A stretch of 64,000 nt of DNA from Branchiostoma floridae. Its lineage: Eukaryota > Chordata > Leptocardii > Amphioxiformes > Branchiostomatidae. Shown one piece after another: positions 47,204 to 59,200 of this stretch (positions are counted from its first letter, which is position 1; each line of letters begins with the position of its first letter). The position numbers and the translations under genes are program-made. The stretch is from positions 15,143,060 through 15,207,059 of the forward strand of contig NC_049983.1 in the NCBI RefSeq assembly GCF_000003815.2. Reading direction: 5' to 3'. The notes below the pieces were generated by a model. The model saw nothing but the letters and a program-made list of their open reading frames with translations. It ran no database searches and had not been told where the DNA came from.

Positions 47204-50200
47204 TCTAACTCACATACACACACACAATTTCACACACACACACACACACACACGCATATGTACACACCCTCTCTCTCACACACACCCACACTCACACACA
47301 CTGTCTCTCTTTCTTAAAACAGCCCACAACACACACAAACACTTTCACACATGCGCGCACGCACACACACACACAAGCACACACACACAAACTTGTACAC
47401 ACACACACTCTCTCTTCAAACAGGCCACAGTTTATTACCTGGAACATGTCACGGGGACCAGTCTTGGGTACAAACAGGATGGACCTGAAGGTGACCTCTC
47501 CCTCTGCCACAAAGTGGGTGTGGGCCAGCGGGTCATCCGAGTCCTTGGAGAAGGACTTGTAGAACTCCTTGTATTCCTCCTCTGTAACCTCCTTAGGCCT
47601 GGAACCATGACGATAAGAAATTGCAGGAATGTGAATCAGATCCTGAAATTTCCATTTTTCCTACTGTCCAGAAGTGACCCCAAAAGAAATTCAAACTGTT
47701 CCAAAGTGAGGTTTAATTGTCCCCAACTTTTTTTGCACAGAAAGGCTATTGTTGTACTCTTGTATTATGGCATGACATCTACTATAATTATAATAATAAT
47801 GATACCAAGGACCCTCACTAAGATTCTTTGGGATGATTTTGTGAAAGTAAGTGTAAGACCTACTCATGCTGTAGTTCCACAAATAAATACTCAGACAAGA
47901 TGTGACCAAAAGAAGAAAAAATACTCAAATGCTGTCTTGGTCCTTTTTCAGACTCCCTTCATCTTTTACCCTTTTTGGGATTTGCAAGGTGCACACCAAG
48001 CATGGTCAAACTTTCCTATCAAAGCCCATGACAAAAGCCCAACACAATGCAGAAACTTGTGTGACAACATTAAAAATATCACCTATTATCAAACATTATG
48101 ATGGCAAAGGTATCACATGAAGACACTCACGGCCTGGTCCAGAGGGGCTTGTTCTCGTTCATCAGCTCCCAGTCCCAGGTGGTCTTCTCCACAGACTTGG
48201 TCTTGGGCTTCTTCTCTTCCTCCTCATCATCCTCTTCAACCTGATTGGAGATGAAAAAGAAACGATCAATATCCCGACAAGGCTTTCAAGGAGAACCCCT
48301 AGTCATCTTAAAAATTACTTTTGAAAAAACAACCAAGGCTCCACCCCTCTTGCAATTGTTGACTACAACCTCAGATTTTGAAGCACTGAAATTCCAAGTA
48401 GAACTTGCAGTGGTGGAGGCAGTCTTCTATATACAATGTAATTGCATAGTTCCTGCAATGTTTCACCACTCACCACATTATTCAGGGTTTCTTGCAACTT
48501 CCAAGTTCCATACAAAGTAGATTTTAGTTTAATTTGGCATAAGGAAGTAAACAGAGGCCTTTACTGTGTTTCAAGTCTGCAGTAGAAACAATTCTGTTTG
48601 CTGCAGTAATACAATGGAAGTCCATATTCACCAGCCACCTATAACCTTAGAAACACCTTCAGAATCACTAATGAGATTAGACACTGGTACCTTTCCATCC
48701 TCATCTTCATCCTCTATTTCATCCTCATCCTTGTAAGCATTCAAAGGAAGAACAAAGGAAACACATCTTCATTTTTAAGTTGCAAATGTAAAGGTAATAC
48801 AAATTATCATGCATTTTTATGTTCATAAGTCGCATGGTGTAAGAATCAAAGTCTGAGACATTTTGTGAAAAATATCTAAGTCAGCAAGCATACAGTCAAA
48901 CCTGGTCTACCGACCACCTGTGCATAACGACCCACTGTCCACTACGACCGCCGAAAAGAGGTCCCTTGAATTTTCCCATAGACGTAAGCATTAACATTTC
49001 TGTATATGACGACCACTGTCCATCGCGACCACGACCACCACTAAAGGCGACCGCACGTTACCTAAACACTGCCAAAACGACCGCGGCATGTGATTTTGTC
49101 CCGCTACTTTAATGTTCACGGCGAAAAATGAGCGTTATTGCCACAAATTATTAACCGCTATGGCCCCTCAAGCCCTCCCATAATTTCTCATTACTTCTGG
49201 ATCGGCACTTCACTCTACAAATTTTCGGTGGCTTCGTGATGTGAATCTCAGGCTAAAATGCCATTATATCCAGGGAGCAGACATGAAAGCGTTTAGTTTC
49301 ACCAGGCTTTTCGAAGATAAACTAAAAAAAACGCATTTTCTGTCATAATAAAACATCTGACTCGCTGTTCTTCCCGAGAATATATACGTATTTTTTGTAC
49401 AGCGCGGTTCAGAATCGCGGCGTCTGCAGGTCGGAAATACGCATCTCTGATTGGTTGAAACCACACAAACAACAACAACTGCATGTATAATGCCGGGGAA
49501 TCCCCGGCGATCTCGCGCTCTGATTGGTTGGAGCGGTGCATCATGGGAACTTTGCTGCCAGCTCGACGCCATCTTGTTTCAAAGACTTACGTTTTAAAAC
49601 GCAAAAGAACGCTATTTTCCACGATTACGTAGCACAATCCTAGTTAAAAATGCATAATCCAAAGAACTTTCCGTGGGAAACATGTGTTAATATGTGAATT
49701 TATGGTGTCTCTAGCGTAATTTTGGGTTTCGATGCACCCGTAAAGTGTGCTGAGAGTTAGCGTGGGTTTTCAAAATATACCCCGAAAATAATGTCGCATT
49801 TTTCACGTCACACAAAAACAAAACNNNNNNNNNNNNNNNNNNNNNNNNNNNNNNNNNNNNNNNNNNNNNNNNNNNNNNNNNNNNNNNNNNNNNNNNNNNN
49901 NNNNNNNNNNNNNNNNNNNNNNNNNNNNNNNNNNNNNNNNNNNNNNNNNNNNNNNNNNNNNNNNNNNNNNNNNNNNNNNNNNNNNNNNNNNNNNNNNNNN
50001 NNNNNNNNNNNNNNNNNNNNNNNNNNNNNNNNNNNNNNNNNNNNNNNNNNNNNNNNNNNNNNNNNNNNNNNNNNNNNNNNNNNNNNNNNNNNNNNNNNNN
50101 NNNNNNNNNNNNNNNNNNNNNNNNNNNNNNNNNNNNNNNNNNNNNAGCATTATATAACATCGTGTTATCTTGTAAATAATAAGAAAGACAAATGCGTTTC

Positions 50201-53200
50201 ATGCATAAATTATCGATGTTCTGACTTGTCAGTTTCTTTACTGCCGCCACGTTGTTTTCTATATAAAGACCACCTATGTAAGAAGACCACTTTTGCTGGG
50301 TCCCTTGAGTGGTCTTCATATACAGGTTTGACTGTATATGCTTATTGATACAGACAAAAATTTCACCACATCTGTAAAAACAACATTTGAACTTCATGAT
50401 ATGAAGCTTATAAAAGTGTATTTTGGCAAGCTTAAAACACCAGAATTAATGATGAAAATCACTAACATGGGCTTCAAAACAATGGGTGGGACAGAAAAGA
50501 ACTCAAACCGTAAAACTTTTTTATTTTTCTTTATTTTCTACACTTCGGTTTACTTTCAATACTTTTTATGTTATACTTGTACACTTATGTTGACTTATTT
50601 TTTTCATTGCTTTGTAATCATAAATGGACTCTAGGAAGAATAGATTTTGCGAGTATATTGTAAAGTAGTAGTAATGGTTTATTCTTCTTCCTTCTCTGTA
50701 CAAAAGACACAGTTTCGCAGTGCACAAAACCTATGCACTGAATTGCACTGGTATACAAATGTTGTTCTCTTTTCCATCTCATTACATCATTAAAATTGTA
50801 TTACTGTTATTAACATCTAGCTAGAGTCCATTCCAAGACACCATGAGGGTTTTTAGGCGATATTTATAATTAGTTTGAATTATTTTGAATAAAAGAATAT
50901 CTGAGCCATAATAATTAAATTATTTTTAAAAAATTGACTGAGAAAGTACTCATATATTTGAATTCCTTTGAATATTTTAGAAACATTTTGAAAGTAACTG
51001 TACAAAAATATCTTTATTGAGAATAATTGTGAAACCTTTGTGTGATTATTTGATGTTTACAAATATTTACAAAAAATGGTAAACCTCGCCAAATGGTTAA
51101 ATTAGTTTATTGCCCCCATAAAAGTAAGCCCCATTGTTGTATCTGTATATTTTTACTAAATTTTAGATTTCACTGCTGGGTACTGGTGGATCCTTTGTGG
51201 TGGGCCATTGTTGCATGGCACCCAACCATACTTTGCAAGGATGTGTGAATTGCTATCTTCCCAGCCCACTGAACCATTTACAAAAAATGGTAGAAAATGG
51301 TAAATAATGGTAGAATGCTGTTATCATTATTTAGAAACCATTAGAAGTATCCAATTCCACACGATGAATATTTCCAAAGTTTTACAGGACCAGGGAAATA
51401 TTTATAAAGTTGAAACAGTGTTAGAAATATTTCTGAAGTATCAAATGTCCTAGACATATAATTACAAAACTTTGAAATCAATTCTAAACAATGGCCACAA
51501 ACATCCGCACGGTGTCTTGGAATGGACTCTATACCTATTACATTATTTACACGTGTCTAAAATTATTAAGATAAAGAACTGTTTTTTAACGTACCAATCA
51601 CAAGTACACATTGTAATTTAAAATTTCATTCTGCAAACATTAAAAAGGACATGTTACATTACAATAGTGAATTTGCTTTCTGGCGAACAACTCACAGAGG
51701 TACAGTACTTATTATTTGACAATAGAGGTAGCAGGCTTCTTGTTAAGCAGTGATACCATGTAGGGTATTGGGCTTTGTCTGTACCGTTCAGTCCTTGTTT
51801 TTATCGTGTCCAACTGGGAGCTGTTACGCGTCTTCCTGCCGCTGACTGATTCCCGACGTGGGGGTAGCCAATCGTGGAAGCACTCAGACTGTAGTAGTTT
51901 CCTAGCAAAGGACTCGCAGAGGTAGTCACGTCTTTGGTGCAACGTCGTGAGGCCTAGTGTGTGGCAAGCATCCGCGTAGGTTGTGTAGTGGGTTCCAAGA
52001 ATCGTACGGAATGCTCTACGTTGTATCCTCTCTAGTTGACAACTTTGGGACTGTGTGATACCTGGTTGCCAGACCGGGGCTGCGTACTCACAGGTCGGGC
52101 GGATAAAACTCGTATAATTTGGGGGTTATGCTAAGATGTACTTACCATCTACAGTATAATCTGAATTATACCTCATACGAGACCTTGTTCAGGGAGAGTA
52201 CAATATGCAGTATTCCTGGGAATCGCTAGATGGTGCACAACATACAAAGAAAAGAAAAGCAAAGCATGATGGGACCTCACGTGATGACGCCCCTTCCCAA
52301 TCATCATTGACTGAGTGCGAGAGTAGATAAATAAGTCTGTGCTGTCCATGGGTGGGTAATGTTCACTAAATCCCTGCAGCTGAACATAAGTTACTGAGGG
52401 TGGGAAGATATACCTGAACAAGGTCTCGTATGAGGTATAATTCAGATTATACTGTAGATGGTAAGTACATCTTAGCATAACCCCCAATTATACCTCACTG
52501 ACTCGACCTTGTTCAGGGAGAGTACAATATGCAGACTCCAAAGCTGTATCTGGACAGCACAGGTATCAACTGAAGTATCAGTTATAGTCTAAGAAGGTCA
52601 GTTCTCGTGACCTAATGTCCTACCAGTATAACTGTTAGATAACACTGAGTGCCTGATGAACAAACACTGAAAAAGCATTAATCCTTAGGACTTGGTACAC
52701 ATTGTCCAGTCCCATCAACTTGCCCCCCCCCTTTTCCCAAGGGGAAGGAGCCATCCTCAAGTCACCTTTGAGGAGAAAAACACAAACCTCTTGTTTCCCT
52801 TCATAGAGGGGAGAAACCCATTAGATGAAGTGGCTGATCCTCGTGAAAGAACAGCCTATAACAATAAAATAAATCAATGTTTATTGCACAACAATTGTAA
52901 CGGGTACAATGTACATGTAAGGTAAGGCAATGTATAGCATGAATGTGTTGAACGACTGGGCTAATATAAGAGCGCCCAAGCCATCTATCGACCACAGGAA
53001 ACAATAGCTGAAATTCAAGCTAACTGTGGCTCTAAATAAACCAAAGAGTACCAACATACCAATAATACATTTGAATTGGTGTGGTTCATGCAAAACATGA
53101 AGTCAACTGTGTTAGATTCCTCCGGAATCCCCATAACGTGTGTAACAAACATACTGAACTTGTAACAAGTAGAAGCCTCATCTGTGGCAAAGGCAATCTT

Positions 53201-56200
53201 TACAAATACAATCGAAGTGAGTACCAATTTTGGTAACTCAACATCACATTTTAATGTTTCCAGTCAAGTGGATTGCAGGCTGCCAGAAGCCAGCCTTGTG
53301 AGCCTAAATTGCATGGCTCACTTGTCACCCATCACCTACCGGAAGCTCGGGATAGTGACGTTCAGAAAGGTGTCTGGTAACTTGCATTGTTCCCCAACAC
53401 CTAATTTAACAGTGAACATTTTACACTCACACATGAGTACAGTTCCACCCTTAACGTGTGAACTTGTATATTTCACTAAGAACATAAATAGCAAGAAGTA
53501 CTTGCAATATGTCAATATCAACTGACATCAAGAGTAGCACTGAAGGACAAGGTACATTGTGGGCCTTCGTCATGTTGCGGACACCAGCAAGACTATAAGG
53601 GTTGACATAATACGAAAAACATCACAAGTTTCATCGTATTAATCCCATCATATGGCTCATCATATTGATCACATCACATATCTCATCATATTGATCACAT
53701 CACATATCTCATATTGATCACATCACATGTCTCATCATATTGATCACATCACATGTCTCATCATATTGATCACATCATATGTCTCATCATATTGATCACA
53801 TCATATGCCTCATCATATTGATCACATCACATGTCTCATCATATTGATCACATCACATATGCTTCAGCATACTGACCAGCTGGATAGTATGATAAAAAAC
53901 CCAGATGGTAACAATGCAACAACGTCTATTAAACGTTAGTCTGTGTGCAAAGACTGCACAAGATAATTAAATTGATCTTCTCTGCAATGTCTGCCATGAT
54001 CAGTTTTGATCATGGCTATGTGTAACATGTTCTACAACTCTGTTGTAAGTTACCTGTGAACTTAAAAGGAACACATATTGCGCTACTTCAACACCATGTG
54101 AAGAAGAGGGGCGACGGACGTTTCCGTCCGTAGAAGCGCCAGCAGTAGCTTAACGCTAATAATAAGCCACAAAACATGTACAAAACATAATGTAATTGTA
54201 AGCAAAAATAGTCTGCACAATTTCTCCGCACAACTCAACCATATTAGCGATAGTTGTGGAGACGTATCAAGCTCGGGCAGCGGCGCCAATTCAGAACAAG
54301 AGTTCCGAAACTTGAAGTTCACGTTCATATTGGTACATGTAGCCAAGGCGTTTTGCCCCTTGACTTCAGATTACCGCTGTACACGTAACCAAGTAACTAC
54401 TGGTGTAAAATTAGCAGCCAGAAAGGTAGCTAAGTTAATGTAAGGCGGCAGAATTGCGTGCTCGAGGCCCCTCCTCAAAAACAGGGCCACCGATTTCCCG
54501 AAAAATATGAATGGAACATCGGGGGGCGTTCATGCCGACAAGATAAAAAGCGGGTTGGTTTTAAGGTCTTTTAATACCCATGACACCACTGAACGTTACG
54601 CTGATAGTGGACTTTCAGTCGGATTCAACCAATGTGATGTTCCCGATAACGTATAACGTGTAAAAAACAGGTCTATAGCTGAGCCTGGAACGTAAATTAT
54701 GGCGGCCAATATGTTACCAGCACGTTCCAATGACCTTTTGACCCTTAATGGGGTCCTCTAGCGATTTAACAAGAATCGCACTTCTGATACAACATTAGCC
54801 ATCGGTATTTATAAACATCCGACTAAGTGCTTGTAGATTCGGTAAGTCTACTGGCAAGAATAGCAGGTTTCACACCTGCATACGAGGTATTGAACGTCTA
54901 CAATATTCGAACGGTAGTGTCCTTGATTGGATCAAGGATAAGTTACCTGATTGGCTACCTCAATAGTCCCTGCTCTGGTGACTGGGAATCCCCGCCAGCC
55001 CAGGACGAGCACGTGGCGAGCAACTGTATACAATGCTCAGATGGTCGGCATATAATAGTTAATCAACCAGTTAAAGAACGTGGTTAATATTTTCTTCATC
55101 CTAAAACAACAGGAAGAAGACAACGTTCCGGTGTCAAACACCAACATGCTAAGAATGATGAGGATACTTCCAAGCCGAGCGATGTGGACGCAAGGCTAAA
55201 CAGTGTATAACTGACAAGTGTCTGCCATGTTCAGACTATATTGTCTGTTTGCACTATAATGAACACAACAAAACTCCATTGTCGGCTCTTGTGATAAGGC
55301 CGCGCCGAACAGCAAAAAGGTAAACAATCGTTTTAACCGTAGTAAGTAGGTAAACACAACAATGTTACCTGAAGTTCCGTGAAGCACACAGAGCTCCTTC
55401 TTCCCATCTTCTGGAACATACTTACCAGGAAGAAGTAGAATCATAAGAATGCTCCGCAACCACGCCCGGGACGGTCAATCCTGAGTGAGCGGAGTTCGGA
55501 GGAATACCGCCGACCATTTGCCGACAACATTCGCAATGTTTGCATTGTTTGCATAACAATGGTTTATTAGAAAGGACACGTGTTCCTCGTATAGAACAAT
55601 ATTCTATCAAGACTACCAAAAACATGTTAGACTCGTCAACATGAACATGTTAAATCTTGTTGTCTAAGTAACAACAAAGAGCCAGACGTTGAACATACAT
55701 GTGTATTTAACTACGTGCGTGACCAGTCACACAACGTCCAAGACGAATTCAATTTCGTCAATTGTCTTTGTGGAGCATTCTTCATGATAATGCTAATTAC
55801 GGACACACATTTCTAGTATGGCTAAGTAATTGATAACTTTATTGCCATAAAAAAGCTTCCCTCAGGGACAAGCTTTAACATAAGCTCCCAATATTTTATT
55901 CACCTGGAGCTTCTCTTGTCAGACAACTGCGACGTATCATAGTCAGCAGAAGAAGAAGGGGAGGCCCCTTTCTGTGCCGATTGACGTCTTTCCTAAGTCA
56001 ACCGCTCATAAAACGACTTTAAATTATGGGTTAAACTGCTGGACGCTCCTCCTAGACGAGCGTAGAATGCAACGGCAACATGCCTAACAGCGTGTTCAAC
56101 ATGGAAGCTTATCCGAGCAACCATAACGGAGCGACCGGAGCCCGTAATCTACTTACAGTTCCATTGAGATGTCGATTACCCCGACCGGCCCACGTGGCAC

Positions 56201-59200
56201 GGCGGCTGCCGCTCCTTCTGAATATGGATGGGGCCACGAGAACAGTCTTCCACCGTTCTCGAATCTTTAGCGTCACCTGGCGCAAAGAACGTGGGGTATT
56301 ACCTCAATTCTCCGAAAGGGCCAGTGCCTCAACCTCGGGCACCATGGCCATAGCGGCCGTCTGTGGCTGCGCTATCCTCCAGGTTTTTCGGCCTGGTGCG
56401 CCGATAATGCCAGCTCCGTGTAAGGCACAAGGTATGACGGCCGTCTGTATACGTAGCCTCGCCGATAACCTCCAGGTTCTACGGCATGCTTGGCCCGAAT
56501 TCTTCCCGTGCATGTTGCGCCGAAAGGGCCTTTTGGTCCTTCCCAGCGCCTGGCAAGCCTTGAGCGCTAAGCTCGACCGCCAGTACCGATAGTAGCCCGC
56601 CGATAGGGGCTTTTCACCCTTCCCGGTCTTACGGCCTGCTGCGACGATAGTAGCCGACCGATAGGGGCTTACCCTATCGGCGGCATGGTGCGCCGAAAGT
56701 GGTTCTTCTCGTAGCTCCACCACTTGATAATTTTCCAACAACGAAAAACTGAGTCACTACCGGATCATACCGGAGCAAACTCGATGCGTGCACCTTGCGC
56801 GAAGCACAAAAGGAAATGATGATTGGGAAGGGGCGTCATCACGTGAGGTCCCATCATGCTTTGCTTTTCTTTTCTTTGTATGTTGTGCACCATCTAGCGA
56901 TTCCCAGGAATACTGCATATTGTACTCTCCCTGAACAAGGTCGAGTCAGTGAGGTATAAATGGTGACAAGGTCATCTCTAGTTACTCCGAATGATTTGAG
57001 TCTCCTCAGGAAGAACAATCTCTGATTCCCTTTCTTGGCCATATTGTCGACCTGGGTATTCCATTTCAGATCGTCTTGTAGATGTAGACCCAGGAGTTTA
57101 GCTACTTTGACTTGTACCAAGGGATAGTTATCAATTTTGAGTGAGGGTAAAAAGTCTAATGGAGATCAAAATTAACAAACAAAAACAAAAGTTGGAGAGA
57201 GTATTGCACCACACACTAATGTACATGTGTATATACATGTGTATCTACAAGCAATAACCTAACAATGTCTTAAGCAATCTCACCTTAGCATCCTCATCCT
57301 CCTCTTCTTCCTTCTTCTCCTCATCTGCCTCTTCCTCAGCCTCTTCATCATCGATGGGCTCCTCCACTGTCTCTGTCTGCAGGGGGGAGGGTGTTAAAGT
57401 CAAACTTAAAGCTTGAGTTAAGGGTTGTCCCATAGCCTTTTTGAGGCTGTAACTCAGTTTCAGTGTAAGGCAGTGGGTGGTTATCCACCTGGGTTGAGTG
57501 AGAAAAGTTGTGTAATATGCCTTTTTAAAAGCAGTACATCAGTGAAATGTCTGGGGACTCCCTAGCCATCTGTGTTTTGCACAAAACACTAACCATTATG
57601 CCAATGCGACACGGCAATGATGTCTGCCCAATCTTTAGAGATTGTCAGATAATTACAGGGCCCAAGCCCTGTACTGTGATAGGGTAAATTTCCAGCGTAA
57701 ATCCCTGACGGTATCTGAATTCAGCAACCATCTGGGGATTAACAAATGTGGATGAAGCTCTCCTCACAGAAAAGTATTAACGAGAATTCTGTTACTGTCC
57801 CAAGAATTTGTTGTTGTTGACCTATTGTAAGATTAATGTATAGCAGAATAAAATAAGTATAAAGACTAGAGTGCACCTACCTTGCTAGTCCATAGGTAGA
57901 TGGGGAAGTTGATGAACTGGGAGTACTTCCGCACCAGCTCCTTGATGGTGTGGGGCTCCAGGAAGTCCTGAGCTTCTTCCTTCAAGTGCAAGCTGGAAAA
58001 AATACAACAGACTTTTAATGGCCAGTACCATCGGTACATCAAATGATCGGAATCTGTTGTTTTGTGCAATATTCTGCAAGAACTTTGAGTAAGAAAAATA
58101 GTAAAAGTTAAATCTCTACATTTTCCTCCAGTGATCATTCTGAAGCCTTACTTAATTATGTACCTTTACCTTAAAATAATACCAAGTGCATCATTATCAT
58201 GTCTTAAAAAATTGGAACTGTACACAAACTTTTTTTGGCTGTGGGTGCACCTAAACCTGCAAATATTAATGCACCTAAAATGTTATCTGTGTACGTCAAT
58301 GAAGGTTAGAAATCCGGGTAATAACATACGCCAAACAGCAATAACTCCAGCACCTGAATATGATTATGGAATAGGATTTTTCAAAATCATATCCAGTTGC
58401 TTGAGTAATTGCTATTTGACATATATTATCTGAGTGCCTACCATTGTCTTCCGAGACAGATGAATGTCAACAACAACAACCTACATACTATATTTATGTA
58501 TCTGTGCCTTGACCTTAAACTTGTAAACCTGAACTGCAGCATTTTAATCCTGGATACTGACCTGACAGTGGTTCCCTTGCCCAGGGTGTTAACTTGTTAA
58601 ACCTGAACTGTAACCTTATAAACGTTTAGTCCTGGTTACTGACCTGACAGTGGTTCCCTTGCCCAGGGTGTTAACTTGTTAAACCTGAACTGTAACCTTA
58701 TAAACGTTTAGTCCTGGTTACTGACCTGACAGTGGTTCCCCTGCCCAGGGTGTTAACTTGTTAAACCTGAACTGTAACCTTATAAACTTTTAATCCTGGT
58801 TACTGACCTGACAGTGGTTCCCCTGCCCAGGGTGTTTCCTCGTGGATCCTCCACCACACTGAAGGAGCCGGCATCAGACTCCCAGATGTGCTGGATGTCA
58901 TCGTTGTTCTTACTGGTCACCACAACACGGTCAGACACTGCGAACAAAGAGGATCAGTAACGTTTCTACAGATTCTTACTGGTCACCACAACACGGTCAG
59001 ACACTGCGAACAAAGAGGAACAACAAAGTTACTACAGATTCTTACTGGTCACCACAACACAGTCAGACACTGGAAATCATAGAAAACATTAGTTGTTTTT
59101 TTCTAACTACAGATTCAGCTACATAACATCTGACCGTACTGGTCACCACAACACAGTCAGACACTGGGAACCAGAGGAAACATTAGTCAACTACAGATTC

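Larger units (their letters stand above)
52493..56954. mobile_element. Element B: 4.46-kb TATA-flanked transposon, contents unidentified
   Basis: Identical 42-bp inverted termini (CCTCACTGACTCGACCTTG and onward) at 52493-52534 and 56913-56954, with TATA just outside both ends. The interior has no open frame over about 170 codons and no transposase motif that I recognise. It contains a reverse-transcribed-looking TTTATTGCACAACAATTGTAA stretch near 52880, a 26-bp satellite at 53645-53868, AT-rich DNA, and a GC-rich stretch at 56080-56745. It is either a decayed autonomous element or a carrier of foreign sequence. Confidence 0.8.

Noticed and set aside
47514-48101. 195-codon plus-strand frame
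   Set aside because: Antisense shadow of HSP90B1 exon 11 and intron sequence.
49264-49572. 102-codon minus-strand frame starting [13 protein letters not shown]
   Set aside because: Lies within a transposon, with no homology that I recognise; I treat the region as promoter-like instead.
53184-53525. 113-codon plus-strand frame in element B
   Set aside because: No motif, and codon content like the AT-rich flanks; not called as a gene.
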